64,000 bases of DNA from positions 62,001 through 126,000 of the forward strand of contig CABIZF010000002.1 in NCBI GenBank assembly GCA_902363135.1. Reading direction: 5' to 3'. Numbering within the stretch: position 1 is the first letter of the stretch; each line of letters begins with the position of its first letter. The notes under the pieces are model-generated. The model was not told the origin of the DNA. It saw only the letters and a program-made list of their open reading frames with translations, and made no database searches. A program made the translations under genes and the position numbers. Source of the DNA: Lachnospiraceae bacterium. GTDB lineage: Bacteria; Bacillota; Clostridia; Lachnospirales; Lachnospiraceae. Shown here in pieces: positions 6,609 through 14,238 of this stretch.

Positions 6609-8210
6609 ATGAAGCGGTGTATTATTTGTGGCAATCTTGGCGACGATAATAGTACAGTCTGCGAAGTGTGTGGAAATCCTTACATGGATCTCGATGATGA
6701 CGCACCAGATCGTATGGAGGCAGGAGACGATCCTGTGACAGGGCCGGAGCCGGATATTTCGGAGGACTGGGAGCCGGAGCAGGAAGCGCCGGTGGCGGAA
6801 GAAGTGGAAGCGCAGGATGAGATATCTGAAGCGGAAGAGATAGAAAAAGAGCCGGAGCAGCAGGCGATGGCACCGGAAGAAGCACCGGAGCAGCAGGCTG
6901 TACCGGCTTTGAAGGCGAAGCAGACGGTGCAGACAGCCAGACCGAGAACGGCTGGTAATAATGGTCATCGGATGAAGAGTGGTCCGCAGATTTACGGGCA
7001 GATGGCAGGTCAGGGTGCAACGGATCAGATGCAGCCGGATGGTATGCTCCGCCGGACAATGAATGGCAATGACCGTCCGGCAAATCATCATCCGACTGCC
7101 GGAGTTAGACGTCCAATAGCGAGTCAGGGCCGTCCGATGAACGGTCAGGGACAGCCAAGTCAGGGCCGCCCGATGAACAGCCAGGGACAGCCGATGCAGG
7201 GCCGTCCGATGAACAGCCAGGGACAGCCGATGCAGGGTCGTCCGATGAACGGCCAGGGACAGCCGATGCAGGGCCGTCCGATGAACAGCCAGGGACAGCC
7301 GATGCAGGGCCGTCCGATGAACAGCCAGGGACAGCCGATGCAGGGCCGCCCGATGAACAGCCAGGGACAGCCGATGATGCAGAATCGTCCGATGAGTGCG
7401 CCACAGTATGATATGCCATCCATGGGATTTCGAAATACCAAGATTCAGGAAATGTCCAAGAAGTCATTCCAGTCGCCGATATTCCTTCTGGTTGCGTTGC
7501 TGCAGACCGTTTATCTGGCGGGCTCGATCGCTGCGATTTTCATGAAGCAGTTGAACTTTTCACAGGTAATGCGGCTTATCACAGGGATTTCGATGCCGAC
7601 GCAGATTACCGGATACATGGATCAGCTCCTGAAGCTGATGGCGAAGCTCGATACCGGCGCGGTTCTGGCAAATCTGGCGATCCGGATTCCGGATATTCTG
7701 ATGTGTCTTGGCCTGTGGATGATCGTCTTTGCAGCCCGTTCAAAAAAGACAGAGATGCCTGGAGTCGGCTTTACTTTTCTGAAGATTGTTGTGATCATCG
7801 GACTGATCAAGAGCTGCGTGCTCATGCTTGCCGGACTTGTCATTTCGGTAGCGCTGGTCGTGTCTGCATGGGTGTCCGGAGTACAGACCATGATCGTCGC
7901 AGCAGTCGTGACACTCGTTATTATGATCGTGCTCACGATGTTCGTTGTGATGTACTATTTCAACTATCTTGCGATGCTGCGTACCTTCCGCACGAACACG
8001 CAGAAGGGTGAGAGCTACGGCGCCGCATCCGGATATGTGGCAGTTGTCTATATACTTATGGGGCTGTTCGGCATCATCGGACTGCTTTCCGGTATCGTAA
8101 ATGGTGAGATCTCAGGCATTGTCGGATCAGCCGGACGGATCGGCTGGATGCTTCTGATGGCATTCTGGATTTTCGGCTACCGCAGTACGCTTGGTGAGAT
8201 TGAAGACTAG
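6609..8210 (+). CDS. Zinc-ribbon membrane protein with a 12-residue tandem repeat linker
   Basis: A 533-residue protein of unknown function. It starts with a zinc ribbon (CIICG...CEVCG, residues 4-23), continues with an acidic Pro/Glu linker, then seven tandem copies of the 12-residue unit QGRPMN(S/G)QGQPM (residues 173-256), and ends with about five membrane helices from residue 290 on. An AGGAGGAG site precedes the ATG. The zinc ribbon plus multi-pass domain layout is common in uncharacterised Firmicutes membrane proteins. The repeat is encoded by a near-identical 36-bp minisatellite, so its length may vary between strains. The TAG stop lies within a 28-base motif that recurs at 62773. A terminator follows at 8256. 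Confidence 0.8.
   Translation: MKRCIICGNLGDDNSTVCEVCGNPYMDLDDDAPDRMEAGDDPVTGPEPDISEDWEPEQEAPVAEEVEAQDEISEAEEIEKEPEQQAMAPEEAPEQQAVPALKAKQTVQTARPRTAGNNGHRMKSGPQIYGQMAGQGATDQMQPDGMLRRTMNGNDRPANHHPTAGVRRPIASQGRPMNGQGQPSQGRPMNSQGQPMQGRPMNSQGQPMQGRPMNGQGQPMQGRPMNSQGQPMQGRPMNSQGQPMQGRPMNSQGQPMMQNRPMSAPQYDMPSMGFRNTKIQEMSKKSFQSPIFLLVALLQTVYLAGSIAAIFMKQLNFSQVMRLITGISMPTQITGYMDQLLKLMAKLDTGAVLANLAIRIPDILMCLGLWMIVFAARSKKTEMPGVGFTFLKIVVIIGLIKSCVLMLAGLVISVALVVSAWVSGVQTMIVAAVVTLVIMIVLTMFVVMYYFNYLAMLRTFRTNTQKGESYGAASGYVAVVYILMGLFGIIGLLSGIVNGEISGIVGSAGRIGWMLLMAFWIFGYRSTLGEIED
7125..7376 (+). repeat. 36-bp coding minisatellite, seven units
   Basis: Seven head-to-tail units of 36 bases, each encoding QGRPMN(S/G)QGQPM. 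Internal units differ by a few bases only. Because 36 is a multiple of three, loss or gain of units keeps the frame. The same composition leaves other frames open, which produces spurious ORFs on the minus strand. Confidence 0.9.
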
Positions 8211-8235
8211 TATATCATACTGTAAATAACTGTAC
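8208..8235 (+). repeat. 28-base motif shared with 62773-62800
   Basis: The two copies match at 25 of 28 positions and all three differences are T to C changes. Here the motif begins with the TAG stop codon of the zinc-ribbon membrane protein gene; at 62773 it lies between two glycerophosphotransferase genes. The function is unknown. Confidence 0.5.
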
Positions 8236-8255
8236 TAGGATAAGAAATGAAGGAT

Positions 8256-8298
8256 TCTCCTGCCGTGTCTGTAAATTCAGACCGGCAGGAGATTTTTT
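8256..8298 (+). terminator. Rho-independent terminator after the zinc-ribbon protein gene
   Basis: A stem of about 15 base pairs with one bulge (TCTCCTGCCG...CGGCAGGAGA), a six-base loop and six T residues. Confidence 0.85.
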
Positions 8299-8324
8299 GT
8301 TTTACAGGAAATTATTTTCTGTGG

Positions 8325-8391
8325 TTGACAGTGACCGGAGAATCTGTTAGTATGAACAGGTGATTTGGTTTAACGTGGTAGAGCGCTACCA
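8325..8391 (+). promoter_or_regulatory. Promoter and possible operator of the amino acid ABC importer
   Basis: TTGACA (8325-8330), a 17-base spacer and TAGTAT (8348-8353). Downstream, TGGTAG-AGCG-CTACCA (8376-8391) is a six-base inverted repeat between the transcription start and the ATG at 8412, placed where a repressor could bind or an mRNA hairpin could form. Confidence 0.65.
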
Positions 8392-8411
8392 TAAGAAAGA
8401 GAGGATCGATT

Positions 8412-9266
8412 ATGAGAAAGACAGTTGTATGTGTTCTGACCGGCGCAGCGCTGGCAGTATCGATGATTGGAAGTACCGCATGCTTTGCAGAGGAACAGAA
8501 GACCTTTACCGTAGGATTTGATGCAGAGTATCCGCCGTATGGATATATGGATGAGAATGGGGAATATACCGGATTTGACCTGGAGCTGGCACAGGCAGTC
8601 TGCGATCTGGAGGGCTGGGAGCTCGTAAAGACGCCAATTGACTGGGATTCCAAGGATATGGAGCTGAAATCCGGTTCTATCGACTGCATCTGGAATGGCT
8701 TTACTATGAACGGACGTGAGGAGGACTACACCTGGTCCAAGCCGTATGTGGACAACAGCCAGGTCATCGTCGTTCCGGAGAGTTCGGATGTGACAGATCT
8801 TTCCGGACTGGCGGGCAAGATTGTTGGCGTACAGGCTGCATCCGCAGCGCTGGAGCTTTTGAGTGAAGGAGGCGATCAGGCAGATCTGGCAGCGACCTTC
8901 GGATCTTTGCAGCAGTTCCCGGATTACAATAATGCATTTGTAGAGCTGCAGGCTGGCAGCATTGATGCAGTAGCGATGGATATCGGAGTCGCGCAGTACC
9001 AGCTGAAGCAGAAGGAAGGCTACAAAATCCTTGATGAGAAGCTGAACAGTGAGAAATATGCGATCGGCTTCAAGCTCGGCAATGAAGAGCTGCGCGATAC
9101 AGTAGATGACGCAATGGATCAGCTTGTAGCAGATGGTACCTTTGCCAAACTTGCCGAGAAGTATGAGCTGACTGATATGGTCTGCCTCGGAACGGACGAG
9201 GGGGAGACCGAGACTGAGACAGAAGGCGTACAGACCGAAGCAGCGACGGAGGCTGTGACGGAGTAA
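8412..9266 (+). CDS. Amino acid ABC transporter substrate-binding protein
   Basis: A 284-residue extracellular solute-binding protein of family 3 (SBP_bac_3). Residues 1-27 form a signal peptide (Arg-Lys, hydrophobic core, then STACFA); the Cys could be lipidated but the residue at -3 is not a typical lipobox residue. Mature motifs include FTVGFDAEYPPYGY, YTGFDLELA and the SIDCIWNGFT segment, which line the amino acid site of polar amino acid binding proteins. The last 25 residues are a Glu/Thr-rich tail. With the permease and ATPase downstream it forms a typical three-gene importer; cystine, glutamine or arginine are possible ligands but cannot be chosen from the sequence. Confidence 0.9.
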   Translation: MRKTVVCVLTGAALAVSMIGSTACFAEEQKTFTVGFDAEYPPYGYMDENGEYTGFDLELAQAVCDLEGWELVKTPIDWDSKDMELKSGSIDCIWNGFTMNGREEDYTWSKPYVDNSQVIVVPESSDVTDLSGLAGKIVGVQAASAALELLSEGGDQADLAATFGSLQQFPDYNNAFVELQAGSIDAVAMDIGVAQYQLKQKEGYKILDEKLNSEKYAIGFKLGNEELRDTVDDAMDQLVADGTFAKLAEKYELTDMVCLGTDEGETETETEGVQTEAATEAVTE

Positions 9267-9406
9267 GCACAGAAAACCATAGCGACTTGCTCAGAAATGG
9301 TGCAGGATGGCGTTTTTTACAGGCAACGTTTACAGCGGGGCTTTGTTATGAGCAGGTAAGAGGCGGGTGGAACGATCCGTCTGACAACGAAACATAAAGG
9401 ATGACA

Positions 9407-9447
9407 GGGACTGCCGCAGACGAAAATGCTTTGCGGCAGCTCCTTTT
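9407..9447 (+). terminator. Intercistronic hairpin with short T run
   Basis: CTGCCGCA / TGCGGCAG (8 base pairs, extended by GGG / CTCC) followed by TTTT, between the binding protein and permease genes. Such a partial terminator would keep the binding protein in excess over the membrane subunits. The preceding 140 bases (9267-9406) hold no gene; a GTTATGAGCAGG stretch near 9347 may be a relic of the family-1 repeat core. Confidence 0.55.
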
Positions 9448-9468
9448 GTCTGATGGCAGGAGGATGAA

Positions 9469-10119
9469 ATGAAGCTTTCAGTTATGCTTGAGCAGCTTAG
9501 CAGTGGAATGTTGCGGTCAATGGAAATCTTTTTTCTGACATTGATTTTTTCATTGCCGCTCGGATTGCTGATCTCATTTGGCAGAATGTCAAAAAATAAA
9601 ATTTTGCGAACCATTATAAAGGTCTATATTTCCGTCATGCGCGGAACGCCGCTGATGCTGCAGCTGCTGGTCGTATACTTTGGCCCATATTACCTGTTTG
9701 GGATGCAGATCGGCGGGACATATCGGTTCACGGCGATCATTCTTGGATTTGCCCTGAACTATGCGGCGTATTTTGCAGAGATTTACCGGTCGGGAATCGA
9801 GTCGATGCCGGTCGGGCAATACGAGGCGGCGCGGGTGCTTGGATACAGTAAAACACAGTGCTTCTGCTGTATCATTTTTCCTCAGGTCGTAAAACGGATT
9901 CTCCCGTCGATCACGAATGAGGTTATCACACTTGTAAAAGATACTTCCTTGAGCTTTTCGCTGGCTTATGCGGAAATGTTCACGATCGCAAAGCAGATCG
10001 CTGCGGCACAGACGACATTTATTCCGTTTGTTGTAGCTGCGATATTCTACTATATCTTTAACCTGGTTGTTGCAGTTGCGATGGAGCGGCTGGAGAAAAA
10101 GCTCAGCTATTATCAATAA
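9469..10119 (+). CDS. Amino acid ABC transporter permease
   Basis: A 216-residue permease of the His/Glu/Gln/Arg/opine family. It has about five membrane helices and the conserved cytoplasmic EAA loop (EAARVLGYSKTQ...IIFPQVVKRILP) that contacts the ATPase. The N-terminal SMEIFFLTLIFSLPLG and VMRGTPLMLQL motifs are typical. A GGAGG site precedes the ATG by 5 bases. One permease gene implies a homodimeric channel with the ATPase at 10192. The substrate is shared with the neighbouring binding protein. Confidence 0.92.
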   Translation: MKLSVMLEQLSSGMLRSMEIFFLTLIFSLPLGLLISFGRMSKNKILRTIIKVYISVMRGTPLMLQLLVVYFGPYYLFGMQIGGTYRFTAIILGFALNYAAYFAEIYRSGIESMPVGQYEAARVLGYSKTQCFCCIIFPQVVKRILPSITNEVITLVKDTSLSFSLAYAEMFTIAKQIAAAQTTFIPFVVAAIFYYIFNLVVAVAMERLEKKLSYYQ

Positions 10120-10123
10120 AATG

Positions 10124-10171
10124 ATGATGCCAGGGTCAAAAGGTCAAAAAGCCTTTTGACCCCAACATCAT
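10124..10171 (+). repeat. Family-2 repeat, minimal hairpin copy
   Basis: ATGATG, then GGGTCAAAAGG (10133-10143), an 8-base loop, CCTTTTGACCC (10152-10162), then CATCAT. This is the minimal form of a repeat found with long internal inserts at 26249 and 28248 and as a fragment near 24461. It lies between the permease and ATPase genes. Confidence 0.65.
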
Positions 10172-10191
10172 AAAATGGCAGGAGGAAGAAC

Positions 10192-10953
10192 ATGAAGCTG
10201 CTGGAAATGAAGCATATTAAAAAAGAATTTGACGGGCTTGGCGTACTGAAGGATATCTCGCTTGCGGTAGAAGAGGGTGAGATTCTCTCGATTATCGGGC
10301 CGTCCGGCTCCGGCAAATCGACGCTGCTGCGCTGTGCGACCATGCTGGAGCAGATTGATGGCGGAGAGATCTGCTATATGGGAGAGCGGGTCGCTTACGT
10401 TGACGGCCAGGGGATCCGAAAGTATCCGAAGGGTGATCAGGCGAGGAAAATACATTCTTATTTTGGACTGGTATTCCAGAATTTTAACCTGTTCCCGCAT
10501 TACTCGGTCATGAAAAATATCACGGATGCACCAATCCGAATTCAGAAGCGGAATAAGGATGAGGTGTTCAAAGAGGCACGGGAGCTGCTCGCAAAGATGG
10601 GCCTTTCGGATAAAGAAAATGCGTATCCGTGTCAGCTCTCCGGCGGTCAGTGCCAGCGAGTGGCGATCGCGCGGGCACTTGCACTGAATCCGAAGATTCT
10701 CTTTTTCGATGAGCCGACGAGTGCACTCGATCCGGAGCTGACCGGCGAGGTATTAAAGGTCATCCGGTCACTGGCAGACCTGCAGATTACGATGGTGATC
10801 GTCACGCATGAGATGAGCTTTGCGAGAGATATTTCCGACCGGGTCATTTTTATGGATCAGGGTGTGGTAGCGCTCGAAGGAAAGCCGGATGAGGTTTTTG
10901 AGGCCGATCATGCAAGAATCCGGGAGTTCCTTGGACGGATCAGCGAGCGGTAA
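10192..10953 (+). CDS. Amino acid ABC transporter ATP-binding protein
   Basis: A 253-residue ATPase of the polar amino acid uptake family. It shows Walker A GPSGSGKST, a Q-loop in GLVFQNFNLFPH, signature LSGGQCQRVAIARAL, Walker B ILFFDEPTSALDPE and the switch His in VIVTHEMSFA. A GGAGG site precedes the ATG. It completes the importer begun at 8412 and energises uptake at the inner face of the membrane. A strong terminator follows 20 bases after the stop. Confidence 0.95.
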   Translation: MKLLEMKHIKKEFDGLGVLKDISLAVEEGEILSIIGPSGSGKSTLLRCATMLEQIDGGEICYMGERVAYVDGQGIRKYPKGDQARKIHSYFGLVFQNFNLFPHYSVMKNITDAPIRIQKRNKDEVFKEARELLAKMGLSDKENAYPCQLSGGQCQRVAIARALALNPKILFFDEPTSALDPELTGEVLKVIRSLADLQITMVIVTHEMSFARDISDRVIFMDQGVVALEGKPDEVFEADHARIREFLGRISER

Positions 10954-10972
10954 TATGAAAAATCTGAAGGAT

Positions 10973-11016
10973 TCTCTTCTGTCTGGCCGGAATGGCCGGG
11001 CAGGAGAGATTTTTTT
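10973..11016 (+). terminator. Terminator of the amino acid importer operon
   Basis: A 16-base-pair stem with three G-U pairs (TCTCTTCTGTCTGGCC / GGCCGGGCAGGAGAGA), a GGAAT loop and six T residues. A family-1 repeat begins directly at the end of the T run. Confidence 0.85.
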
Positions 11017-11082
11017 AACCGAATCAAGCAAGTCCCCTGCTTCAATTGCGCAAAGCAATAAGCAGTGGGTTGGGACTTGCCT
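11017..11082 (+). repeat. Truncated family-1 repeat (first hairpin only)
   Basis: It begins with the left terminus AACCGAAT and keeps the first long hairpin (AAGCAAGTCCC...GGGACTTGC) but lacks the second and third hairpins, the right terminus and the core. It abuts the T run of the importer terminator. Confidence 0.75.
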
Positions 11083-11181
11083 GAAAATAATTATCAGCAA
11101 GGCTGGAAAATGACAAGGACGGGAGAATACGATAAAATGCTTTTCTGGTTAGCTGAAGCTAATATAATTTCATACTTGTGT

Positions 11182-11210
11182 TTGCATGAATCGGAAATGT
11201 GTGTTATAGT
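11182..11210 (+). promoter_or_regulatory. Promoter of the G3E GTPase operon
   Basis: TTGCAT (11182-11187), a 17-base spacer and TATAGT (11205-11210). Transcription should start near 11217, leaving a long leader of about 160 bases before the first gene. Confidence 0.7.
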
Positions 11211-11216
11211 AGCAAC

Positions 11217-11375
11217 GGCACAGTAAGAAAACTGCTGCGAAACACCGGTATATCAAGACAAAACAGGCTGCTTGCAGTGGGGCATTTGATTATCAGCCAG
11301 GCTGGCAGACGAATGGCTATCAGAAGTATGTCGCCGGTGTGCAGCATCACCATAGAACAGAAAGAGGGAACTAAC
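11217..11375 (+). promoter_or_regulatory. Structured 5' leader, candidate metal-responsive riboswitch
   Basis: The leader closes with a 12-base-pair helix: GCTGC (11234-11238) and ACACCGG (11242-11248) pair with CCGGTGT (11334-11340) and GCAGC (11341-11345). The enclosed 85 bases contain short hairpins such as CTGC-TT-GCAG and CAGCC-A-GGCTG. The CAGG and CAGCCAGG strands are reminiscent, from memory, of junction strands in the NiCo (czcD) riboswitch, and a metal-handling GTPase follows, but I cannot draw the full four-way junction, so the class is uncertain. No terminator hairpin is seen; control would be at translation. Confidence 0.45.
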
Positions 11376-12596
11376 ATGACAAAGGTAGACATTTTCTCCG
11401 GATTCCTCGGAGCCGGAAAGACCACTCTGATCAAGAAGCTGGTCAAGGAAGTATTTGCGGGCAAGAAGATTGTTCTGATTGAAAATGAGTTCGGTGAGAT
11501 CGGTATTGACGGAGGATTTTTAAAGGATGCGGGTATCAACATCACGGAGATGAACTCCGGCTGTATCTGCTGCTCACTGGTCGGCGATTTTGGCAAGGCA
11601 CTGAAGAAGGTCGCAGACGAGTATCATCCGGATCGGATCATCATCGAGCCGTCAGGCGTCGGCAAGCTTTCCGATGTGCGTGCTGCGGTTGAGAACGTAG
11701 CGGAAGAGGCAGATCTGGTAGTCAACGCGCTGGTGACGGTAGCGGATGCGTCCAAGATCAAAATGTATATGAAGAATTTTGGTGAGTTTTATAACAACCA
11801 GATTGAAAATGCGGGTGCCGTTATCTTAAGCAGAACGCAGAAGCTCTCTGAGGAGAAGCAGCTGCAGGCAGCAGAGCTGATCCGCGAGAAGAATCCGAAT
11901 GCTGTCGTCATCACGACTCCGTGGGATGAGCTGACCGGTGAGCAGATCATCAAAGCGATCGAGGGAAGCGATTCTCTGGCAAGAGAGCTGCTCGAGGAGG
12001 AGAAGCACGGCCACCATCATCACGACCATGACGGCGAGTGTTGCTGCGGTCACGATCATGACCATGAGGAGCATGAGCACCATCATCACGACCATGACGG
12101 CGAGTGCTGCTGCGGCCACGATCATGACCATGAGGAGCATGAGCACCATCATCACGACCATGACGACGAGTGCTACTGTGGCCACGATCATGACCATGAG
12201 GAGCATGAGCACCATCATCACGATCATGAGCACGAGCATCACTACGATGAAAATGGTGTATGCAGCTGTGGACATCATCACGAAGAGGATGAGCACGGCC
12301 ATCATCATCACCATCACGCAGATGAAGTATTTACATCCTGGGGCCGCGAGACACCGCGGAAGTATACGAAGGATGAGCTTGAGAAGATTCTGAAGACCTT
12401 AAGCGATTCCGAGGAGTACGGTATCGTCCTGCGTGCGAAGGGCATGCTGCCGACTGCGGACGGTACATGGCTGCACTTTGACCTCGTACCGGGTGAGTAT
12501 GAGATCCGTAACGGCAGTGCAGACTACACCGGACGTCTGTGCGTCATCGGTTCTAAGCTGGCAGAGGACAAGCTTGCTGAGCTGTTCGGACTGTAA
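11376..12596 (+). CDS. G3E-family GTPase with histidine-rich metal-binding region
   Basis: The start is the ATG at 11376, behind AGAGGGA; the frame upstream belongs to the leader. The 406-residue protein has Walker A GFLGAGKTT (residues 9-17), the family metal motif GCICC in switch I, and a SRTQ segment at the usual NKxD position. A C-terminal CobW-like domain closes the protein. Residues 213 to about 320 are an insertion built on three exact-length 22-residue units (HHHHDHDGECCCGHDHDHEEHE) plus partial copies, giving dozens of His and many Cys. G3E GTPases deliver or insert metals (Zn, Ni, Co) into client proteins. The His/Cys block should store or capture a soft or borderline metal. It is in an operon with a second G3E-like gene 11 bases downstream. 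Confidence 0.9.
   Translation: MTKVDIFSGFLGAGKTTLIKKLVKEVFAGKKIVLIENEFGEIGIDGGFLKDAGINITEMNSGCICCSLVGDFGKALKKVADEYHPDRIIIEPSGVGKLSDVRAAVENVAEEADLVVNALVTVADASKIKMYMKNFGEFYNNQIENAGAVILSRTQKLSEEKQLQAAELIREKNPNAVVITTPWDELTGEQIIKAIEGSDSLARELLEEEKHGHHHHDHDGECCCGHDHDHEEHEHHHHDHDGECCCGHDHDHEEHEHHHHDHDDECYCGHDHDHEEHEHHHHDHEHEHHYDENGVCSCGHHHEEDEHGHHHHHHADEVFTSWGRETPRKYTKDELEKILKTLSDSEEYGIVLRAKGMLPTADGTWLHFDLVPGEYEIRNGSADYTGRLCVIGSKLAEDKLAELFGL
12012..12209 (+). repeat. Three tandem 66-bp units encoding the His/Cys-rich block
   Basis: Units start at 12012, 12078 and 12144. Each encodes a 22-residue metal-binding unit; the third has two substitutions (DDECYCG). Partial units flank them. The frame is kept by unit loss or gain. 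Confidence 0.9.
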
Positions 12597-12607
12597 GGAG
12601 GGCGCAT

Positions 12608-13552
12608 ATGGCATCAATACCGCTTTATCTTATCAATGGATTCCTGGAGGCAGGCAAGACGACGTTTCTGGAAGATGTCCTGCTGAATGGAGATTTTGCT
12701 GACGGACAGAAAACACTTCTGATTCTCTGCGAGGAAGGAGAAGTGGAGTACAATCAGTCGGCTCTGACGAATCTGAATATGCTATCGCTGACGGTAGATG
12801 AGGAGCAGCAGTTCAGTGCATCCTTCCTGAACGACTGTGTAAAGAAATACCGTCCGAAGCGTGTCTTTGTGGAAATGAATGGCATGTGGGATCCGTCCTG
12901 GATGTTTGAGCAGCGTCTTCCGGCAGGGCTTGAGATCGCACAGGTGATCACGATTGTCGATGCGAGCACTTTTCAGGTCTATGTCAACAACATGAAGGGC
13001 ATTCTGAGCAATTTGTTTGCAAATACTGAGATGGTCATTTTCAACCGGGCCACCGAAGTGATGCCGCTGCATTCCTTCCGCAGAGCGGTGCGCGGGGTAA
13101 ATCCGCGGGCAATGGTCTACTTTGAGGATGCCGATGGCAATCCGGTCGATCCGGGTATGGAGGAGCCGCCATATGATCTGAATGCGGATGTAATCCGGCT
13201 CGACGATATGGACTATGGACTCTGGTATCTCGACGTATCAGACAATCCGCAGCGCTACGAGGGTAAGAAGGTACGTTTCCTTGCAAAGATTATGAAGTCC
13301 AGACGGTTCCCGGAGAATACGTTCATTCCGGGCCGGAATGTCATGACCTGCTGCGAGAATGATATCCGTTTTGTCGGATATGTGTGCCGCGCGGATTTTG
13401 CAGATCAGCTGAAGTCCCGTCAGTGGGTATGGATCACGGCGGAGATTCATGAGGAATATGCGCGTGAGTACGGCGAAGAAGGACCGGTTCTGCGTGGAAT
13501 CAGCTTTGAGGAGGCCGAGAAGCCTGAGGATGAGGTCGTATATTTTAACTAA
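12608..13552 (+). CDS. G3E GTPase-like protein fused to a YcgQ/DUF1980-like C-terminal domain
   Basis: A 314-residue protein. Residues 1 to about 185 form a G3E P-loop domain with Walker A GFLEAGKTT, but the CxCC metal motif is absent and the NKxD-position segment reads FNRAT. Residues about 205-300 (VRFLAKIMKSRRFPEN...GRNVMTCCENDIRFVGYVC) resemble the C-terminal OB-like domain of YcgQ/DUF1980 proteins, including the paired cysteines. YcgQ partners YcgR permeases and is usually extracytoplasmic or linked to zinc; here it would be cytoplasmic. The gene sits 11 bases after the His-rich G3E GTPase, with GGAGGGCGC as ribosome site. A paired role in metal handling is inferred from context. Confidence 0.8.
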   Translation: MASIPLYLINGFLEAGKTTFLEDVLLNGDFADGQKTLLILCEEGEVEYNQSALTNLNMLSLTVDEEQQFSASFLNDCVKKYRPKRVFVEMNGMWDPSWMFEQRLPAGLEIAQVITIVDASTFQVYVNNMKGILSNLFANTEMVIFNRATEVMPLHSFRRAVRGVNPRAMVYFEDADGNPVDPGMEEPPYDLNADVIRLDDMDYGLWYLDVSDNPQRYEGKKVRFLAKIMKSRRFPENTFIPGRNVMTCCENDIRFVGYVCRADFADQLKSRQWVWITAEIHEEYAREYGEEGPVLRGISFEEAEKPEDEVVYFN

Positions 13553-13628
13553 TGTTTTTCTTATGAGTAATGAATGACGTATGATACGCATAGCAAGTCG
13601 GTACGGTATCCGGGGAGTGTGGTTTTGC

Positions 13629-13657
13629 TTGACAAAATGGGTAAGAACCTGTATAGT
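13629..13657 (+). promoter_or_regulatory. Promoter of the SRP RNA
   Basis: A perfect TTGACA (13629-13634), a 17-base spacer and TATAGT (13652-13657), with the RNA beginning about 8 bases later. Confidence 0.85.
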
Positions 13658-13664
13658 TTATTTT

Positions 13665-13930
13665 ATCCGTGCAGCCGGGGAGATAGCGGTGCCCTGTACT
13701 CGCAATCCGCTACAGCGAGGGTGATGCCGAGCCGAGGCCGTATTGCTGTGAAGCAGCCTCTGATAAGTGATGTTGACACCTGGGTCTTGCGCAACAGGAA
13801 CCCGTGAACCGTGTCAGGTCGGGAACGGAGCAGCACTAAGCGGGACCACCTGTGTGCCGTAAGGGTGCCTGGGTCGAGTTAACTGTCAGAGAAGCGTTCA
13901 TGGTATGCGTTCGAAGTGAGGCGCACGGGT
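13665..13930 (+). ncRNA. ffs: Signal recognition particle RNA, large bacterial type with Alu domain
   Basis: The 5' part contains the Alu-domain block GCCGGGGAGATAGCGGTG followed by CCTGTA, as in Bacillus scRNA, and the S-domain tip contains GTCAGGTCGGGAACGGAGCA and GCACTAAGC, the Ffh-binding region. CCGTGC (13667-13672) pairs with GCACGG (13923-13928) to close the molecule, giving about 266 nucleotides. It acts with Ffh and FtsY in co-translational membrane targeting. The tadA gene follows, which is a familiar Firmicutes neighbourhood (tadA, SRP RNA, dnaX), though here the order is changed and a repeat lies between them. No clear terminator is seen just after the RNA. Confidence 0.95.
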
Positions 13931-14027
13931 AAAAAGAAGATTGAGCTGTCGTGAATTTGAGGAAAGGATTTCCGGATTTGCGGCGGCTTTTTTGCAGGTA
14001 TGAGAATTTTTATAGGTGGATTGATTT

Positions 14028-14184
14028 AACCGAATCAAGCAAGTCCCCTGCTTCAATTGCGCAGAGCAATAAGCAGTGGGTTGGGACTTGCTTGTATCAG
14101 GAGTGGTGCAAGCCACTCCTGATAAGCTGCGAAGCAGCATTCGGTTATGAGCAAGTAGCGAAGCGGATTGCGAATATCCGCTTG
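14028..14184 (+). repeat. Family-1 repeat, full copy
   Basis: The 119-bp unit 14028-14146 is bounded by AACCGAAT and ATTCGGTT. Inside are three hairpins: a long one (AAGCAAGTCCC...GGGACTTGCTT), ATCAGGAGTGG / CCACTCCTGAT, and GCTGC-GAA-GCAGC. The core ATGAGCAAGTAGCGAAG and the tail hairpin AAGCGGAT / ATCCGCTT follow to 14184. It lies between the SRP RNA and tadA. Confidence 0.9.
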
Positions 14185-14238
14185 ACTGGTAAACTTTTCA
14201 ATTTGCTTATTTATAGATGGAAAGTACAGGAGAATTAT

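Noticed and set aside
7125..7376. Possible CRISPR array (36-bp repeats)
   Set aside because: Units are joined head to tail with no spacers and are in frame inside a coding sequence.
7105..7467. Open minus-strand frames (Ser/Ala/Pro/Gly-rich) across the minisatellite
   Set aside because: They arise from repetition of a 36-bp unit without stops in several frames; no ribosome site or start context, and the plus-strand gene is clearly real.
11217..11375. Cobalamin riboswitch
   Set aside because: No recognisable B12 box or GCCACTG segment, and downstream genes are G3E GTPases, so I left the class open.
11826..12393. Minus- and plus-strand Met/Val-rich or Met/Thr-rich ORFs over the His-rich block
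   Set aside because: Frame shadows of the CAC/CAT/GAC-rich repeat; the G3E GTPase frame has all family motifs.
13951..14238. N-terminal extension of TadA through the upstream repeat
   Set aside because: The frame is open only because the repeat lacks stops there; the ribosome site and family length point to ATG 14239.
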